Position numbers and translations under genes: made by a program. The notes under the pieces are model-generated. The model was not told the origin of the DNA. It saw nothing but the letters and a program-made list of their open reading frames with translations, and did not search any database. From Mustela lutreola (Eukaryota; Chordata; Mammalia; Carnivora; Mustelidae): 64,000 nt of DNA. This document shows, piece by piece, positions 22,601-44,210 of this stretch. Where the stretch lies: the NCBI RefSeq assembly GCF_030435805.1, contig NC_081308.1, positions 131,918,936 to 131,982,935 of the forward strand, written 5' to 3'. The stretch's first letter is position 1. Each line of letters opens with the position of its first letter.

Positions 22601-25600
22601 TCAGCGGGGAGTCTGCTTCCTCCTCTCTCTCTCTCTGCCTGCCTCTGCCTACTTGTGATCTCTGTCTGTCAAATAAATAAAATCTTAAACAACAACAAAA
22701 AAAAACCCGGGGAGCAGCTAGACCAGGCCCAGATGGTCTCGTGGGAGTGCCGACAGAAATATGGATGTTCAAGGTGCTTCCTGTGTGAGCCTAGGGTGAA
22801 CGGCGCGGGGAGCTTGTCGTGGCTGTGGCCGGTGTGGGGTGGCCATGGACTGTGGTCTCGGGTGGAAATGGGAACGTGTTACTGGGCACTGGAGGAAGGG
22901 CGGGCCTCATCATAAAGTGGTAAAGAACTTGGCCCAGTCTGGTTCTGATGTCTGAGGAGAGGAGAACTTGTAGACACTGAACTGGGAATACCGAGCTGAG
23001 ATTTCCAAACACAGCCTGGTTTCTCCTTGATGCTTGCAGAAAGATGTGAGGAGAGAAAGATAAACCGGAACGAGAATCGTTAAGCACAAAGGAACCAGAA
23101 TGTGAGAACCGGGAAAAGACTCAGTCTAAGTGCACTGGTGTGGTCGCAGGACCGATCGCTAACGAGCAGAGGCGCGTGACTCGCGGTTCTACTTGGTCCT
23201 GTCCCCAAAGTCAGGAATCGAGGTGGGATTACCCAGAAGAGGTCTGCAGGGCCCTCCTGTCTCACACCTTAGAGTCTCATGAATCGCACAAGACACCAAG
23301 AAGGTTTTCGAAAATTTTATACCAGGAGAAACCCTGCCATCCTGGGCTGAAAAGGACAGAGAAAGGACAGAAGGCACAAGGGTGGCTCTGAGGGCGGAGC
23401 AGCGGCTGTAGAGGGCAGAGTCAGCACAGGCCCAGAGGGTAGGACTGCCTCCCCAGGAGCGTACCCTGCTCCCCCACCAGCTCCAGTGGGGCCAGAGGAC
23501 AGAGCATTGGGCCTCAGAGGAGGCCTCTCAGGCCTTGAATCCTGACAGCATTTGCCCTGCTGGGTTTCAGACTTGCTGGGACTGGTGACCCCCTTATTCC
23601 TTCCAGTTTCTCCCTTTTGAAATGGAAAGATCTATCCTAGGCTTGTCTCACCAGTGTATTCTGGAAGCAGGTAACTGGTTTTCGAGGTCTGCAGCTGCCA
23701 AACAGTTGCAGTGGGCTGTGATGGCTAGTTTGGGGGGGGGGGTGCGTGCAGGGAGAACAGAGACTCCGGAAGTCTTGAGGCAGGCGGAGCTGAGAGCTGG
23801 GAGGACTGGGGAGGTGACAGTAGCCTTACCTGCGGTCCCTGAGTTCTCTGGGCCTGTGGGGAGAGAAAGCTGCTTGTGTTAGGGTGGAGGCCTCCAGGGG
23901 CTGGCAGCAGGGCATCCTGGTCCTGGCCCTGTACCATGGACTTGAGATGGGGGGCTGGTCAGGCTCAGGGGCTAAGCCAGACTCAACAACCCCCCCACCC
24001 CGCATGGCTCCAGGAAAAGGGTCAATGGCACTGTAAACAACACCCAGCGCCCCCTCCCCATTCCAGAGGCCTGGGGAGAGCCCACAGGGAGCAGCCAGGC
24101 TGTTTTCCCAATGTCTGGAGGGGTCCCCCTGCCCCTCGCTCAGACTCTGCTGACTCCAACAGGGCCCAGGGTTTTAACTGGCAGAGACGAGAGCAACTGG
24201 GTGATAGGGGGAGATGACCCGAGGGCAGCTAGATGGGGCCTGGCAAAAAGAGACATCCCCACCCCCGAGCCTCTGCCCCCAGGCCCAGAGTGCCCCCCAC
24301 CGCCTCCGAGTGGCAGCCACTGCAGAGCGAGGAGGCGTCCCACACTTACTGGTGAAGAGCTGCTGGATGCGAGGAAAGCCACTGCCAGGCCCACCCAGGA
24401 GGATGCTGACCACGATCCACGTAAGGCCCACGGTGACAACCAGGGCCACAATGCGGAGGGGACCTAGAGGCAGGACAGACAGGGTAAGGCCACCCTAAGC
24501 CTAACCTGGGGCCTCTCAGGACTGCATCTTCCTGCCACTTGGAAGAACTGAGCAGAGGACCAGAAGGTGGGGGCCTGCTGCCATCCACGAGGCCTGGGAG
24601 GGGGACTTGAGCTCCTGTAGGTGGAAGCTTGGTCCTCTCAGCTTGGTCCTCTGTGGCACGTATGGAGCAGACATGACCGCTCCAGAGGCTGCCAGCCTCC
24701 CTCAGGAGTCCCCAAACTTTATGTCTTGGTGGCCACCAACATATTCACATCCCACCCGTCCTGTTCTCTTTTTGTCCCGTCATGATGAAGGAGAGGGTCC
24801 CTGCTCCTTCCAAAGACCAGTTCCTGCAGCTGCTGTGGAGCTGGACCTGAGCTCTCCTCCCGAGAATCGTTATCCACTCTTTCTCCTTGACCTGCAACAC
24901 CTCCCATCGTAAGACAGCACAGGAGAGACCGTCAAATCACATCCCTAACCAGCCACTGACCTCTCTCCCCTCCCTTCCTCTTCCCCAGTGTCACCATCCA
25001 CTCTCTTCCAACCTACTCCGGTGTAGCCTTGTCTCCATCAGCCCACCAAAACAGCTTGTGGCCAAGGTTATATATGATCTTCTTGGGGTAAACTCCCTGG
25101 GTCACCTGTCAGCCCCAATGTTCCTGACCTCTCAGTTGACCGCCTGGGTCCTCATGCTGGAAACACTTCAGTGGCTTCTGTGGCAGCACATCTGAACCCC
25201 CCACCTCCCTTAGATTGCCCTCTCCTCTCCCCTGAACTGCTGGCCACACCCAGCTTCTGGCCAAGGCTGTTTTCTCTGCCTACGGTCTACTCTCCGGAGA
25301 GGTGCCCTCACCTCCTGGCCCCCAATTTACCTACAAAGCAGTATTTTTTTGCTCCAGCCCTCGAGGATCTTGAGGCCACACCCTCCCAGCCAGTTCCTAA
25401 GCAGCGGCTCTAGTGGGATACATTTACAAGCAGCCCTGAATTCCAGTTCTTGAGTTCTGCTCGGCATCACCCACTCTCATCTGTTCCTCCCCCAGCCAAG
25501 CCACCTGTCTTGCTGTCGGGTGGGCCTAGGGCAGGTTTGCCACCGGTTCTTATCCAGCCCCATCGCTGCTCCAGTCAATTTCCACTCTAAGACCACGCCC

Positions 25601-25924
25601 CTCCGCGACTGCACCCCGTCCCCCGTCCCTAGCCGCCATGCTCCCTGCAGCCTCTCCCACAACTCAGGTTACTCAGTTACCCGCGTTGGGAGAAATCGAC
25701 TTCCCTGATCCTCATTTCACAGCTCTTAACTTCCTGGGAGGTGAAAGGATTTACTCGAGGTCACAGAATGGGTGTTTGTGTAGGGCCCTCCATTTACAAA
25801 ACCACATTCATCTGTCCACCCGGGCTCCTCCAGACACAGACCTCCGGACACCTGAGCCTCCAGTCTGGTCCCTTTTCCAACTACCTCCCATTCACTGTGG
25901 AAGCCACCCACCTGCCAATCTCAT
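19675..25924 (-). CDS. FAM3A: FAM3A, secreted FAM3-family cytokine-like protein
   Basis: Nine coding exons on the minus strand: 25912-25924, 24350-24463, 23830-23853, 21715-21838, 21548-21606, 21077-21127, 20721-20805, 20518-20644 and 19675-19770. They sum to 693 nt, 230 aa, the human length. Exon 1 codes only MRLA plus one base, ahead of a GTGGGT donor. Exon 3 is a 24-nt microexon (SPENSGTA region). Residues ~6-29 ([24 protein letters not shown]) are a signal peptide or signal anchor. The ILEI/FAM3 fold follows, with the family's four cysteines in [19 protein letters not shown] and EGCIPRR, and the conserved [15 protein letters not shown] and [11 protein letters not shown]. By family knowledge FAM3A is a secreted or mitochondrion-associated metabolic regulator. 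The last-exon acceptor has a pure C tract. The next gene, G6PD, is on the same strand. Confidence 0.96.
22255..22400. repeat. Possible MaLR-like LTR remnant (fossil)
   Basis: Phrases such as ATGTCCTAACTCCC and AACCCTATTTGGAAACAGG resemble a common old mammalian LTR of the ERVL-MaLR class. It is short, worn and broken. The family is uncertain. Confidence 0.3.
22507..22705 (+). mobile_element. CAN-SINE in FAM3A intron 3
   Basis: A full-length plus-strand copy (GGGGTGCCTGGGCGGCTCAG, CT-rich middle, AAATAAATAAAATCTTAAAC tail) lies in the 1,991-bp intron between FAM3A exons 3 and 4, antisense to the gene. Confidence 0.9.
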
Positions 25925-26299
25925 GTCCACTTCTCCCGCTTGGTTGGGGCTGCCGGCAGGAGCACTGCTTGGGGACCGTGCGCTGTGGGAGCAATACAGC
26001 AGAAGAGCAGGTTTGGGTGGAACTCAAGGATGGCCCTGGGCTTGGCCCCTGCTGCTGGGAAGACGTGATCGGTGCACCGGCTTGCTCGTCCAACGAGCTG
26101 GTGAGGCTCGTAGAGCACGCGGAGAGAAGCACTGCCAGGACAGGAGACTCCTCTGGAACCCGTCAGCTCACGATCGTGCCCACGGGAGCCTCTGGGGCCG
26201 CGAAGAAAAGGTGGTTCTCCCGGACATGGGCCTCCTTCGTGGGAGGCCCTGAACTCAGGCCGTCCCCCAACCTCCAAGGCTGGGGGACACGGACGACAC

Positions 26300-26760
26300 G
26301 GGCTAGGCTGGTGTAGACTTGCTTGGCCGTGGGGGAGATACAAGCTGGCGTGGGCGGCAGTCCGGTCAGGCCAGCTGCCCGGCTGTGCTCCGCGACGGGC
26401 AGCGAGAGAGGTGCGCAGCTCCGCGGACCGGCACGGCAATGGCGGCCCGGGGCGGGGCCACAGCCCGCAGGCACCACCCCTGCCATCCGCTCCCGCCCTG
26501 CCGCCGCGCGGTCAAGGGTAGAAGACCGTGGAGTCCCTGCTCCCAGGTCCGCGGGTCCCGCCCATAGGCCCGCCTCCAGCAGGCGTTTTGGCCGGGGTGG
26601 GAGGGGTCTCCGCTCCGGTCCCGCCCCTGAGTGTTCTCTGGTCCCGCCCCCGGCATCAGCACCGGAGGAGCAGGGTGGTGTCGGCGGGATCCTACTTCCG
26701 CTCCGCGGCAGAAATCTCTCCTCGGGCTCCTCCAAAGTGGGAGATGCCTGCTTCGAGGAC
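26300..26760 (-). promoter_or_regulatory. FAM3A: FAM3A CpG-island promoter
   Basis: A CpG island starts ~380 bp upstream of the FAM3A start codon. It contains GC boxes (CCCCGCCCC, minus strand) and a YY1-like GCCGCCATTG on the minus strand near 26440, a motif often found just downstream of TATA-less start sites. The 5' UTR exon and its donor could not be fixed. Confidence 0.55.
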
Positions 26761-26842
26761 TGGGGTTGAGCTCCTGGCCTGTGGTCGGATTTCTGAAGCC
26801 TGGATGAAGCGACCGTATCTAGGGGTGTAATTAGAAATTGTT

Positions 26843-27038
26843 GGGGGGGGGGGGCGCCTGGGTGGCTCAGTGGGTTAAGCCGCTGCCTTCCGCTCAGGTC
26901 ATGATCTCGGGGTCCTGGGATCGAGTCCCGCATCGGGCTCTCTGCTCAGCAGGGAGCCTGCTTCCTCCTCTCTCTCTCTGCCTGCCTCTCTGCCTCCTTG
27001 TGATCTCTGTCTGCCAAATAAATAAATAAAATCTTTTT
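26843..27038 (+). mobile_element. CAN-SINE beside the inverted repeat
   Basis: A full-length young-looking copy, GGGGCGCCTGGGTGGCTCAG through AAATAAATAAATAAAATC, sits directly next to the left arm of the 0.38-kb inverted repeat that begins at ~27040. Confidence 0.9.
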
Positions 27039-27039
27039 G

Positions 27040-27417
27040 GAAAATTGACATGTGTGTCTTTAGAAAGCTGGAGACATAGAAGAGTCCACGGGAAAACGGA
27101 GAAGGTGAGCAGGTCGAGGCCAGAGTGACGCCTTCCCTCCCGCTCTGTTTTCCAGACGGAAGCACGTCCACGTGCTGTCGCCGGTCGCAGACTACGGAGG
27201 ACTCGCTCCCGCCCTCTCCTCACCTCTCCCCTCCCCTCCCCTCCCCTCCCGCGGGAAAGGCCGCAGCACTCGGCCCAGCACGGCCCCGTCACGCATCGCC
27301 GGGAGAGCAGCACCCGCCATCGGGCGGGCCCGCCTTGCTCTCTGGAGGGCAGCGCCCCGGCGGCAGCAGAGCCCAGGAACGCGGCGTGCCCTGACCCGCC
27401 CATCGCGCCTGCGGAAA
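27040..27417 (+). repeat. Inverted repeat, left arm (partner 54816-55203)
   Basis: The sequence is the reverse complement of 54816-55203. From GCGGGAAAGG (27250) to CCCATCGC (27405), ~155 bases, I find no mismatch. The outer part differs at roughly a dozen sites and by small indels, including a CCCCT tract (27218-27250) that is longer in the partner. It is CpG-rich and matches no gene or repeat family I know. The arm lies 4.6 kb downstream of the G6PD stop, outside any gene. Confidence 0.93.
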
Positions 27418-28050
27418 CCTTCCCCAGTGAAGAATCCCAAACAGAGAAAGCTTGTAGCGCCGGGCAGCGACAGCTCGGGCTAGGATCCAGTACCTTCTCG
27501 GTGGGAGGAAATCAGTTCCCAGCCCTGCTGCTGCAGTCCGCGCTTAGCTTTTTTTTTCTTTGCCTTCTCATGGAACTTGGGATCCGAGCTAATGCCGACC
27601 ACCCGTCAAACTCTCACAAGTCTTTCCTAACCCCAGGTGCACCGTCTCTCCCATAAGGCTTGCAGGCGCCGACGCCGGGCAGAGGGAGCTCCTGCTGCCC
27701 GCGCTCTCACTGTGCCCGCCAGGTCCGGAGCACCCGCCCACTCGGCAGTTCGGAGACGACCGTGTTTACATCTTGCCCAGGGCAGGAGTCTCGGAGAGGC
27801 TGCTTTAATGAGTCCCCCTGAGGGGCCAGAGGCACAACCGCACAACCGCCGTCCCCACAGCTACCCAGCAAGACACGGGATCCGCTCCAGGCCGTCGGGC
27901 CTGCGCGGCAGCCTCGCGCGACTCCCAGCTGCGCTCGCGGACTGGTTTTCAGCCAGGACCGGCAGCGCGTAGCCGCCTTCACGTCCCCGGCCCTCACGTC
28001 TCCGCCCACCCCCGTGCGGGCACGGGCCGTGAGGGGACACAGAACCTGTC
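27120..28050. promoter_or_regulatory. CpG-rich region without an assigned gene
   Basis: CpG density is high from the inverted-repeat arm through ~28050, yet no start of a known gene lies here: FAM3A starts at 25.9 kb with its own island, and G6PD ends at 32.0 kb. It may be an orphan island or the promoter of a non-coding RNA. Evidence is composition only. Confidence 0.4.
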
Positions 28051-29060
28051 CTCCAGGCGTCCCTACCTGTGCCCGTGTAGTCCCGGTAGCTGAGCTGCCA
28101 GTGGATGTCCTCAAGGGTTCTGTCACCTGCTTCTCTCAGTAGACACCGAAGCAGAGTTAACAGCGGATGGGGACCACCTAAGGTCCCATCGCCTGGGACC
28201 TCTCGCCTCCCCTCTACATGAGGCGACCAGACCTCAGGCGACAACTGATTTCTCCCACGCAGTCCTTCCTGCCTCCGCCTGTCTTTAATAACCAACAGCT
28301 TAAGGGACAGCAAAATGTCCTCAGTAGCCCCTCAGTCCAGTCTCCAAAACAGGCGGCAAGATTCGTCCTCATCCAGGCTCTCATGTCTCTCCTCAGTGCC
28401 TCCTCCTCCCTTCAAGCCAAGGGCTCAGGTCTGACCGTGCACCGGAATGCGGTCCCAGGCTGGAGGACCCCGCAGCGCTGCTCACGCGTGTGTCGGGGCT
28501 CGCGCTCTGTCTCCGGGTGGGAACCCAGATCTGAGCTAACAGCTGAACGACCTCACCAGTCCCTTGCTGCTCCACCTGAGGCTCAGCAGCATGCCCTGAG
28601 TGGGACGGGGACTCAGCACAGTCACCTGGAGCTGAGGGGACTGCTGGCTGTCCTCACCTGCGGCTGCTGCCATCCATCCCATGTAAGCACATGGACGTAA
28701 GGTGACAGATGGGTCTCCTCACCGTGTCTGTCATCTCTCTTCCCCGTTATAGACCCCCAGGACTGAGGGGACACTTGTCTTAGTTCAGCAAGGCCCAAGT
28801 TCTGTGTCAGATGGCAATGGGAGCTGAGGTGACAGCTTAATGCCCTCAGTTGGGACTTCTCTGTCTTCCCCATTGCAGGTTCCTAGAGCTGACAGGTGAC
28901 TGTCATCAGGTCCCTCTCTCTTCCTCAGTCACCCAGGGGTCAGGTGACAGTTGACTATCATCACCAGGGCCCTTACGTGTATGCCCTGGTGTGGTGCTCA
29001 GATCTGGGGTGCCCTCATCTGGACCCTTCTGCCTGTCACACCACTCTCTGCACACATACC
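28020..29060. repeat. Degenerate ~75-110 bp tandem repeat
   Basis: A loose unit recurs with the plus-strand pattern CTGAGGKGACAG, then YTGWMTGTCCTCACC or TCATCACC, then CCCTTCTGTCTYTCCC-like sequence and GCAGG. Examples start near 28085, 28540, 28630, 28700, 28755, 28815, 28885 and 28935. Copies are too diverged for a firm count. Confidence 0.45.
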
Positions 29061-29445
29061 TGGTCATCCTGTGTTGGGGGCCCCAGAGGAGTTACGTCCC
29101 TCTTCTACTTTAGACTCCCGCTGCTCCCCTTATGTGGATCCTCCCACATTCCCAGGGGAATCCTCCCTGGTGATGCCATGCCAGCAGGTCCCCCAGGGAG
29201 CCTGGGGACCCAAGAGGACAATCCCCAGAACACCGCTCTCCTGGGTCACCGAAAGTCTAGGAATGTCTGTGGGTCTCTGCAGAGGACTCTGAGCTTGAGG
29301 ACCCTCCCAGGGTCCGGACCGACTCCCTCATCTTCATTTATTTGACGGCTCCCAACCTCCAAGGGCTTGAAGTTATGCTGAAGTCTGTGTTTTGGGGATT
29401 AGTGAGGTTCCAGGATGGCTGAGAACTTAGAGTAGGCAGAACAGC

Positions 29446-29457
29446 GCCCTCTGGTGG
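29446..29457 (-). promoter_or_regulatory. CTCF-core-like motif
   Basis: GCCCTCTGGTGG on the plus strand is the reverse of the CTCF core CCASYAGRKGGC, with CG just before it. It is about 2.5 kb past the G6PD stop. Motif match only; occupancy is not implied. Confidence 0.4.
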
Positions 29458-30529
29458 TGAGCGGGGGGAAAGCGTGGTCACATCTTCAGGGACTCCCGCT
29501 GCCCCATTCCTTTGGTCACCCCAGCTCATCAGGCATGAGGTTGCTCTGCAGTCAAGGGCAAGACCCTTGGCAGCTCCGTGGGAGCCAGAGGGCTACAGCG
29601 GAACCTGCAAGTCCCTAGGCTGGCCCCCTCTAGCTCCTGCGGAGGCCTTTGCCACCGCCCCCTCTCCAGGAGGTCCCAGGCACCAGGAAGGACCAAGGCC
29701 ATTGCCCACAGGGTGGAGCCTGGCCTCCAATCCTGTCCACATGGAGTCTTCTTGGCTGCTCTGCATGGACCTGGGCTGGGGTGGATCTTGAGGTCCAGAG
29801 CCCACTGAGGAAAGTCACCACTTAGGGGTATGTGATTTGTCCTAACCCCACAGAGCTCCCACCTTCCCTGTTTGGTGACCTCAGTGACCTCCCTCCTTAC
29901 CTCATCTGAGTGTACCACCTGTCCTGGTCACAGGAGGGGATGGGGAGAGTGCAGATAGCATCCAGGAGGGCCGCTCGCGTACAGGGGCGACACATTCCCC
30001 TGGCTTATGGAGCGGAACAAGCCAGCCTGCCAGTAGCTTTTTATCTACGTATGGCTCCCACGTGGGAGCCTTGGCTCCCCCCCCCCCCCCCCCACCAGCC
30101 AGCACTCTGCCAGACTGCGTCCGTCTCCCTCGCCCTCACCAGGCTCTCCAGCTGGTTCTCACCAGCAGGACCAGGTAAGGTTTGGATGGCTGGAGTGAAA
30201 AGCTCCAGGTAATTGCTTCCCCAACAGGAGTGGGGAGAGAGGGGCTGAGCCCTGACAACCACGGAGCCCTGGGCTAAGTCTCCTCCTCACAGGGAGCGGA
30301 GCCTCCCCACTCTCCCCTGCCACCCTGAGTGATTTTCTGGACCACTTGTTCCCTCCATAAAATGTGCTGCCATCTGATCATTCTGTCCTTCCGTTCTAGG
30401 CTGGCTGCACCTCCCAGAGCCCCGGGCCCTGGTGCTGCACTATTGTTGAGTAGGGCTGTGGGGGAGGCGGGCACATGGGAGTGTACTGGGACAAGCACCC
30501 CCCCCCACCGCAACCGCCGGGATCCCTGG

Positions 30530-30700
30530 AACGTGGCCTTATTTGGAAAGGGGACTGTTTACAGGGGTAATCAAGGTTAAGTCAGATGGAGGTCACGGAA
30601 GAGAACGGCCCCTAATCTGATAGGACTGCTGTCCTAAGAGGAACCAAGAGACACACAACCACACAGGGCAGAACGTAGAGTTGGGTGCAGACACTGAGTG
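30530..30700. repeat. Possible MaLR-like LTR remnant (fossil)
   Basis: The phrases TCAAGGTTAAGTCAGATGGA and CCCTAATCTGATAGGACTG recall the body of an old mammalian LTR of the ERVL-MaLR class. It is a short, broken remnant. The family is uncertain. Confidence 0.35.
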
Positions 30701-31385
30701 ATCTGTCTGCCAGCCACGGAAGGTCCAGGATGCCGCCACAGTGGGAAGAGGCAAGGTGGGTCCCTAGAATCTTCAGAGGGAGCCTGGCCCAGCCACACCC
30801 GGATTTCCCACTTCTGGCCTCGGGAGCCATGGGAGGACACAGTCTTAGGCTTCCCCTCCCGGGCCCGTGCGCCTTGTCGCAGCTATGCCCCCTCCCCCCC
30901 CGCCCTGGCATCCAGGGTCAGTCACAAGAGCCCACTGCCTCTCCTTCCTAAACACTTCTTGCCTCCATGGATTGGCATGTAAAGGCCCTCAGCGATTCTG
31001 GGATGAGTCCTCACTGTGGTGGGGACAAGGTCAAGGCGGAGGAGGCCCATGTGGGCAGCAAGTGCGGCGGAGTGAATGTGGCCCGACCTCCATGGCCTGG
31101 TGACAAAATCCTGCGGAGGACGACTGAGGGAGGAGCACAGGTGAGTGTGCGTGCGGGGGGGGGGGCCCTCGGGGAGCAGGGCTCAGTCACGACTAGATGT
31201 GGGCTCAGGGTTAGGCCTGGACTGCCAAACCCGTGCTGGGGAGAGACGTGGCTGATGAGAACCGGGTGGTGGGATTCAGGCAGCCGTGGGCCCTTGGTGG
31301 GCCGGGCTGGCCCAGGCGCCCTCCTGCAGGGTAACAGGGTCAGAAGGAAACAAGCAGGGAGCAAGCAGGCGGGTGTGTTTGTGGA

Positions 31386-31391
31386 TTTAAT
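31386..31391 (-). terminator. G6PD: G6PD polyadenylation signal (ATTAAA)
   Basis: The minus strand reads ATTAAA 611 bases past the G6PD stop, close to the length of the human G6PD 3' UTR as I recall it. No AATAAA lies between. Confidence 0.65.
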
Positions 31392-32001
31392 GGCAGGGGC
31401 TGGCTGTTTCTGCTTTTCCAGTGGTGAGTGGGCGGGCCATGGAGTGCAGAGTTGGGGAGTGCTGGGTGGGGGGAGGGCAGAGGGGCATCCAGGAGGCCCG
31501 AGACACCGGGGGCTGCAGGGCAGCACGGAGGTCCCTTCCAGCGGGTGACCAGGAATGTCGAGTGGCACTGAGACTGGTGTGAAAACGCTTGAGCCCGTCC
31601 CCTCAGTTCCGAGGACCTCGCTCACAGCCAGCAGGAGTGTGCGGTTGGCCCCTGGCCCACAGATGCCTGCCCCCCTCTGACATCCTTCCCCCTGCCCTGG
31701 GTGGAGGAGCCCAGGACAGATGCGAAAGCCACTCTACTTCCTTCTGTGGAGGTTCAGGCCAGTGGACAGAAGCTGGCTCAGGAAGGGCCAGTGGCAGCTA
31801 GAGACGGTCACAGCGCGAGTCTCGAGCGCTTTGCTAGTGGCGGAATGTACTGGGCCCGGGCTGGCCGGGGCCGGGAATGTGAGGCCGAGGCCTGTGGCCC
31901 TGGAGCACTCCCGATGCGAGGCTGGGGTGACGGGCAAGTGGGAGGAACAAAGACGGGGCCGAGGTGGGTGGGGTGGGGACCTGGGGCTCAGGGCTCAGGG
32001 C

Positions 32002-42831
<10,830 letters not shown>

Positions 42832-43400
42832 GATGCTCTCTGGTTAAAGAAAGGCTCGTTGACAAAGCAGGAGAACAACAGAGCGTGGGGAAGTTGGCCA
42901 TTTTCTGCTGGGGTCCTTTGGGGTCTCACCCCAAGATGCCTGCTTATTGAAATGCTTCCCTGAATGGCAGGGAAACAGGACGGTTGGGGGCTTAGGAAAG
43001 TGCAGGCTCTGGGCTCCCAGCAGAGTGTCCAAGCGGCTTTATTTCACAGGATTACTAGGGGATCCCAGCTAGAGCCTCAGCTCGGCAAGACCAAGTCAGG
43101 CTGCTGGAGCACTGCACAATCTGCCCAAGCCACCTCTCCCCAGACGCCAGCGCAAACTCAAGGAGCTGGATGGAGCACGTTAGAGCGGGTGCCGAGTACG
43201 GAGCGCAGGCCGGGAGACGCCGGCGAGTCGCCGCCCCTCTCGGGGTCCCGGTCTCCTCGGGGGGTCCAACGGAGGGACGCAGGGGACACTGGGACCAGTT
43301 ACACCCTCTCGATTTTGCCCCGCTCCCAAGCCTGGCAAATCAAACGGCCTCGCGGCACAGCACGCTACGCGGCTGGCGCGGCGCCTAGCCACTACGTTAC
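42832..43400 (-). other. G6PD: G6PD exon-2 5' UTR and intron 1
   Basis: The first coding exon begins at 42839, after the acceptor AACCAG, leaving 8 bases of 5' UTR before the ATG. Intron 1 then runs to 43400. Confidence 0.7.
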
Positions 43401-43455
43401 CTGCGCCTCGCCGCCGTCGAACGCCGCGCTCCCAGCCTCCGAGTGCCCGGCCGTT
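43401..43455 (-). other. G6PD: G6PD 5' UTR exon 1 (5' end approximate)
   Basis: The minus strand shows a good donor (GCGCAG then GTAACG) with the exon ending at 43401, in a CpG island and about 25-30 bp below a TATA-like element. The 5' end is inferred from that spacing. Confidence 0.6.
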
Positions 43456-43480
43456 TCCGGAGGCTGCTCCCCGCCGCCTC

Positions 43481-43486
43481 ATTTAA
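43481..43486 (-). promoter_or_regulatory. G6PD: TATA-like element of G6PD (TTAAAT)
   Basis: The minus strand reads CGCTTAAATGAG, preceded by GC boxes (CCCCCGCCCCCGC). Human G6PD is known for a TTAAAT-type TATA box among GC boxes. Confidence 0.6.
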
Positions 43487-44010
43487 GCGGCGGGGGCGGG
43501 GGCCTGGGCTGAGCTGACCGGCCTCAGGCGAGGCGCGTGGGTGGGGCCTCAGCGGCCCCTTGCCCCGCGGGCGGGGCGGAGCCAGGGCGCGGGAGGTGCG
43601 CGCGCATCCCGCGCTGGGGCGCACGCGTCCACGCCCTCCCGCCCTCCAGCGGCGTCAGGCTCCCACCCTCGGCCCGCCCCGCCCCTTGGGCACCTGCGCG
43701 AGCCGCCCGACTGCCGGGCGCCTTTTCTCCCCGCCGCCGCTGCGCCGCGTCCTCGGTACCTCGCGTGTTCCCGTGCAGCTTTGCACTGTTCGCCCGCGTA
43801 CCCATCCCTGGCTCGGCCTAATCCTACAGTCCAGTTTTTTCGCCCGGCGCGGGCGGCTCTGCGCCCTCGCGGAGGGCTCCACTTCCGCCGGCAGTGTGGC
43901 CACGCCTCCTCGACCCTATTCCTGGGCGGGGATTTCTGCAGCTCGGTGGGCCTCTCGTTAGCTCCTCCCCTGGTGGGGGCGGGGCGGCCCGACATCCGAG
44001 AGATGAGGAA

Positions 44011-44210
44011 GAGAGTGAGTCGCGACGCCCCCCAAAGTAGCAAGTGTTGCGTATCATGAGGAGCGTCCTGTGGGCAGGCCAAGGCTGGCGGACTCGGGTT
44101 GCCTTCTGGAACAGCGTCTTGCACAATTCTGCTGGCTCCCAGGCGGGGGCGGGGCTTGCGCGTTTTACTTCCGGATCCCACAGCTACGACACCGGAAGCC
44201 GGAAGTGTGA
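44011..44210 (+). promoter_or_regulatory. IKBKG: IKBKG upstream promoter and candidate 5' UTR exon donors
   Basis: Two plausible plus-strand donors end at 44014 (GAGA then GTGAGT) and 44206 (AAGT then GTGAGT). Three ETS-type sites (ACTTCCGG at 44167-44174; CCGGAAGCCGGAAGTG at 44192-44207) cluster within 41 bp. Either donor could close a non-coding first exon spliced to 47489. Human IKBKG uses several alternative first exons, so more than one may be real. Confidence 0.4.

Larger units (their letters stand above)
29060..31380. other. Gene-free interval downstream of G6PD
   Basis: No exon or coding character seen. It contains a CTCF-core motif near 29450, a C17 run at 30077-30093 and a weak LTR-like remnant at ~30530-30700. 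Confidence 0.6.

Noticed and set aside
27085-27160. Possible 50-nt mini-intron in the left repeat arm (GAAGGTGAGC donor, TTTTCCAG acceptor)
   Set aside because: Too short for a mammalian intron and not preserved as a pair in the other arm.
26894-27403. 169-codon minus-strand frame across a SINE and the inverted-repeat arm, with a similar peptide in the other arm
   Set aside because: The peptide match only reflects near-identical DNA. The frame runs into SINE sequence and shows no domain or codon constraint.
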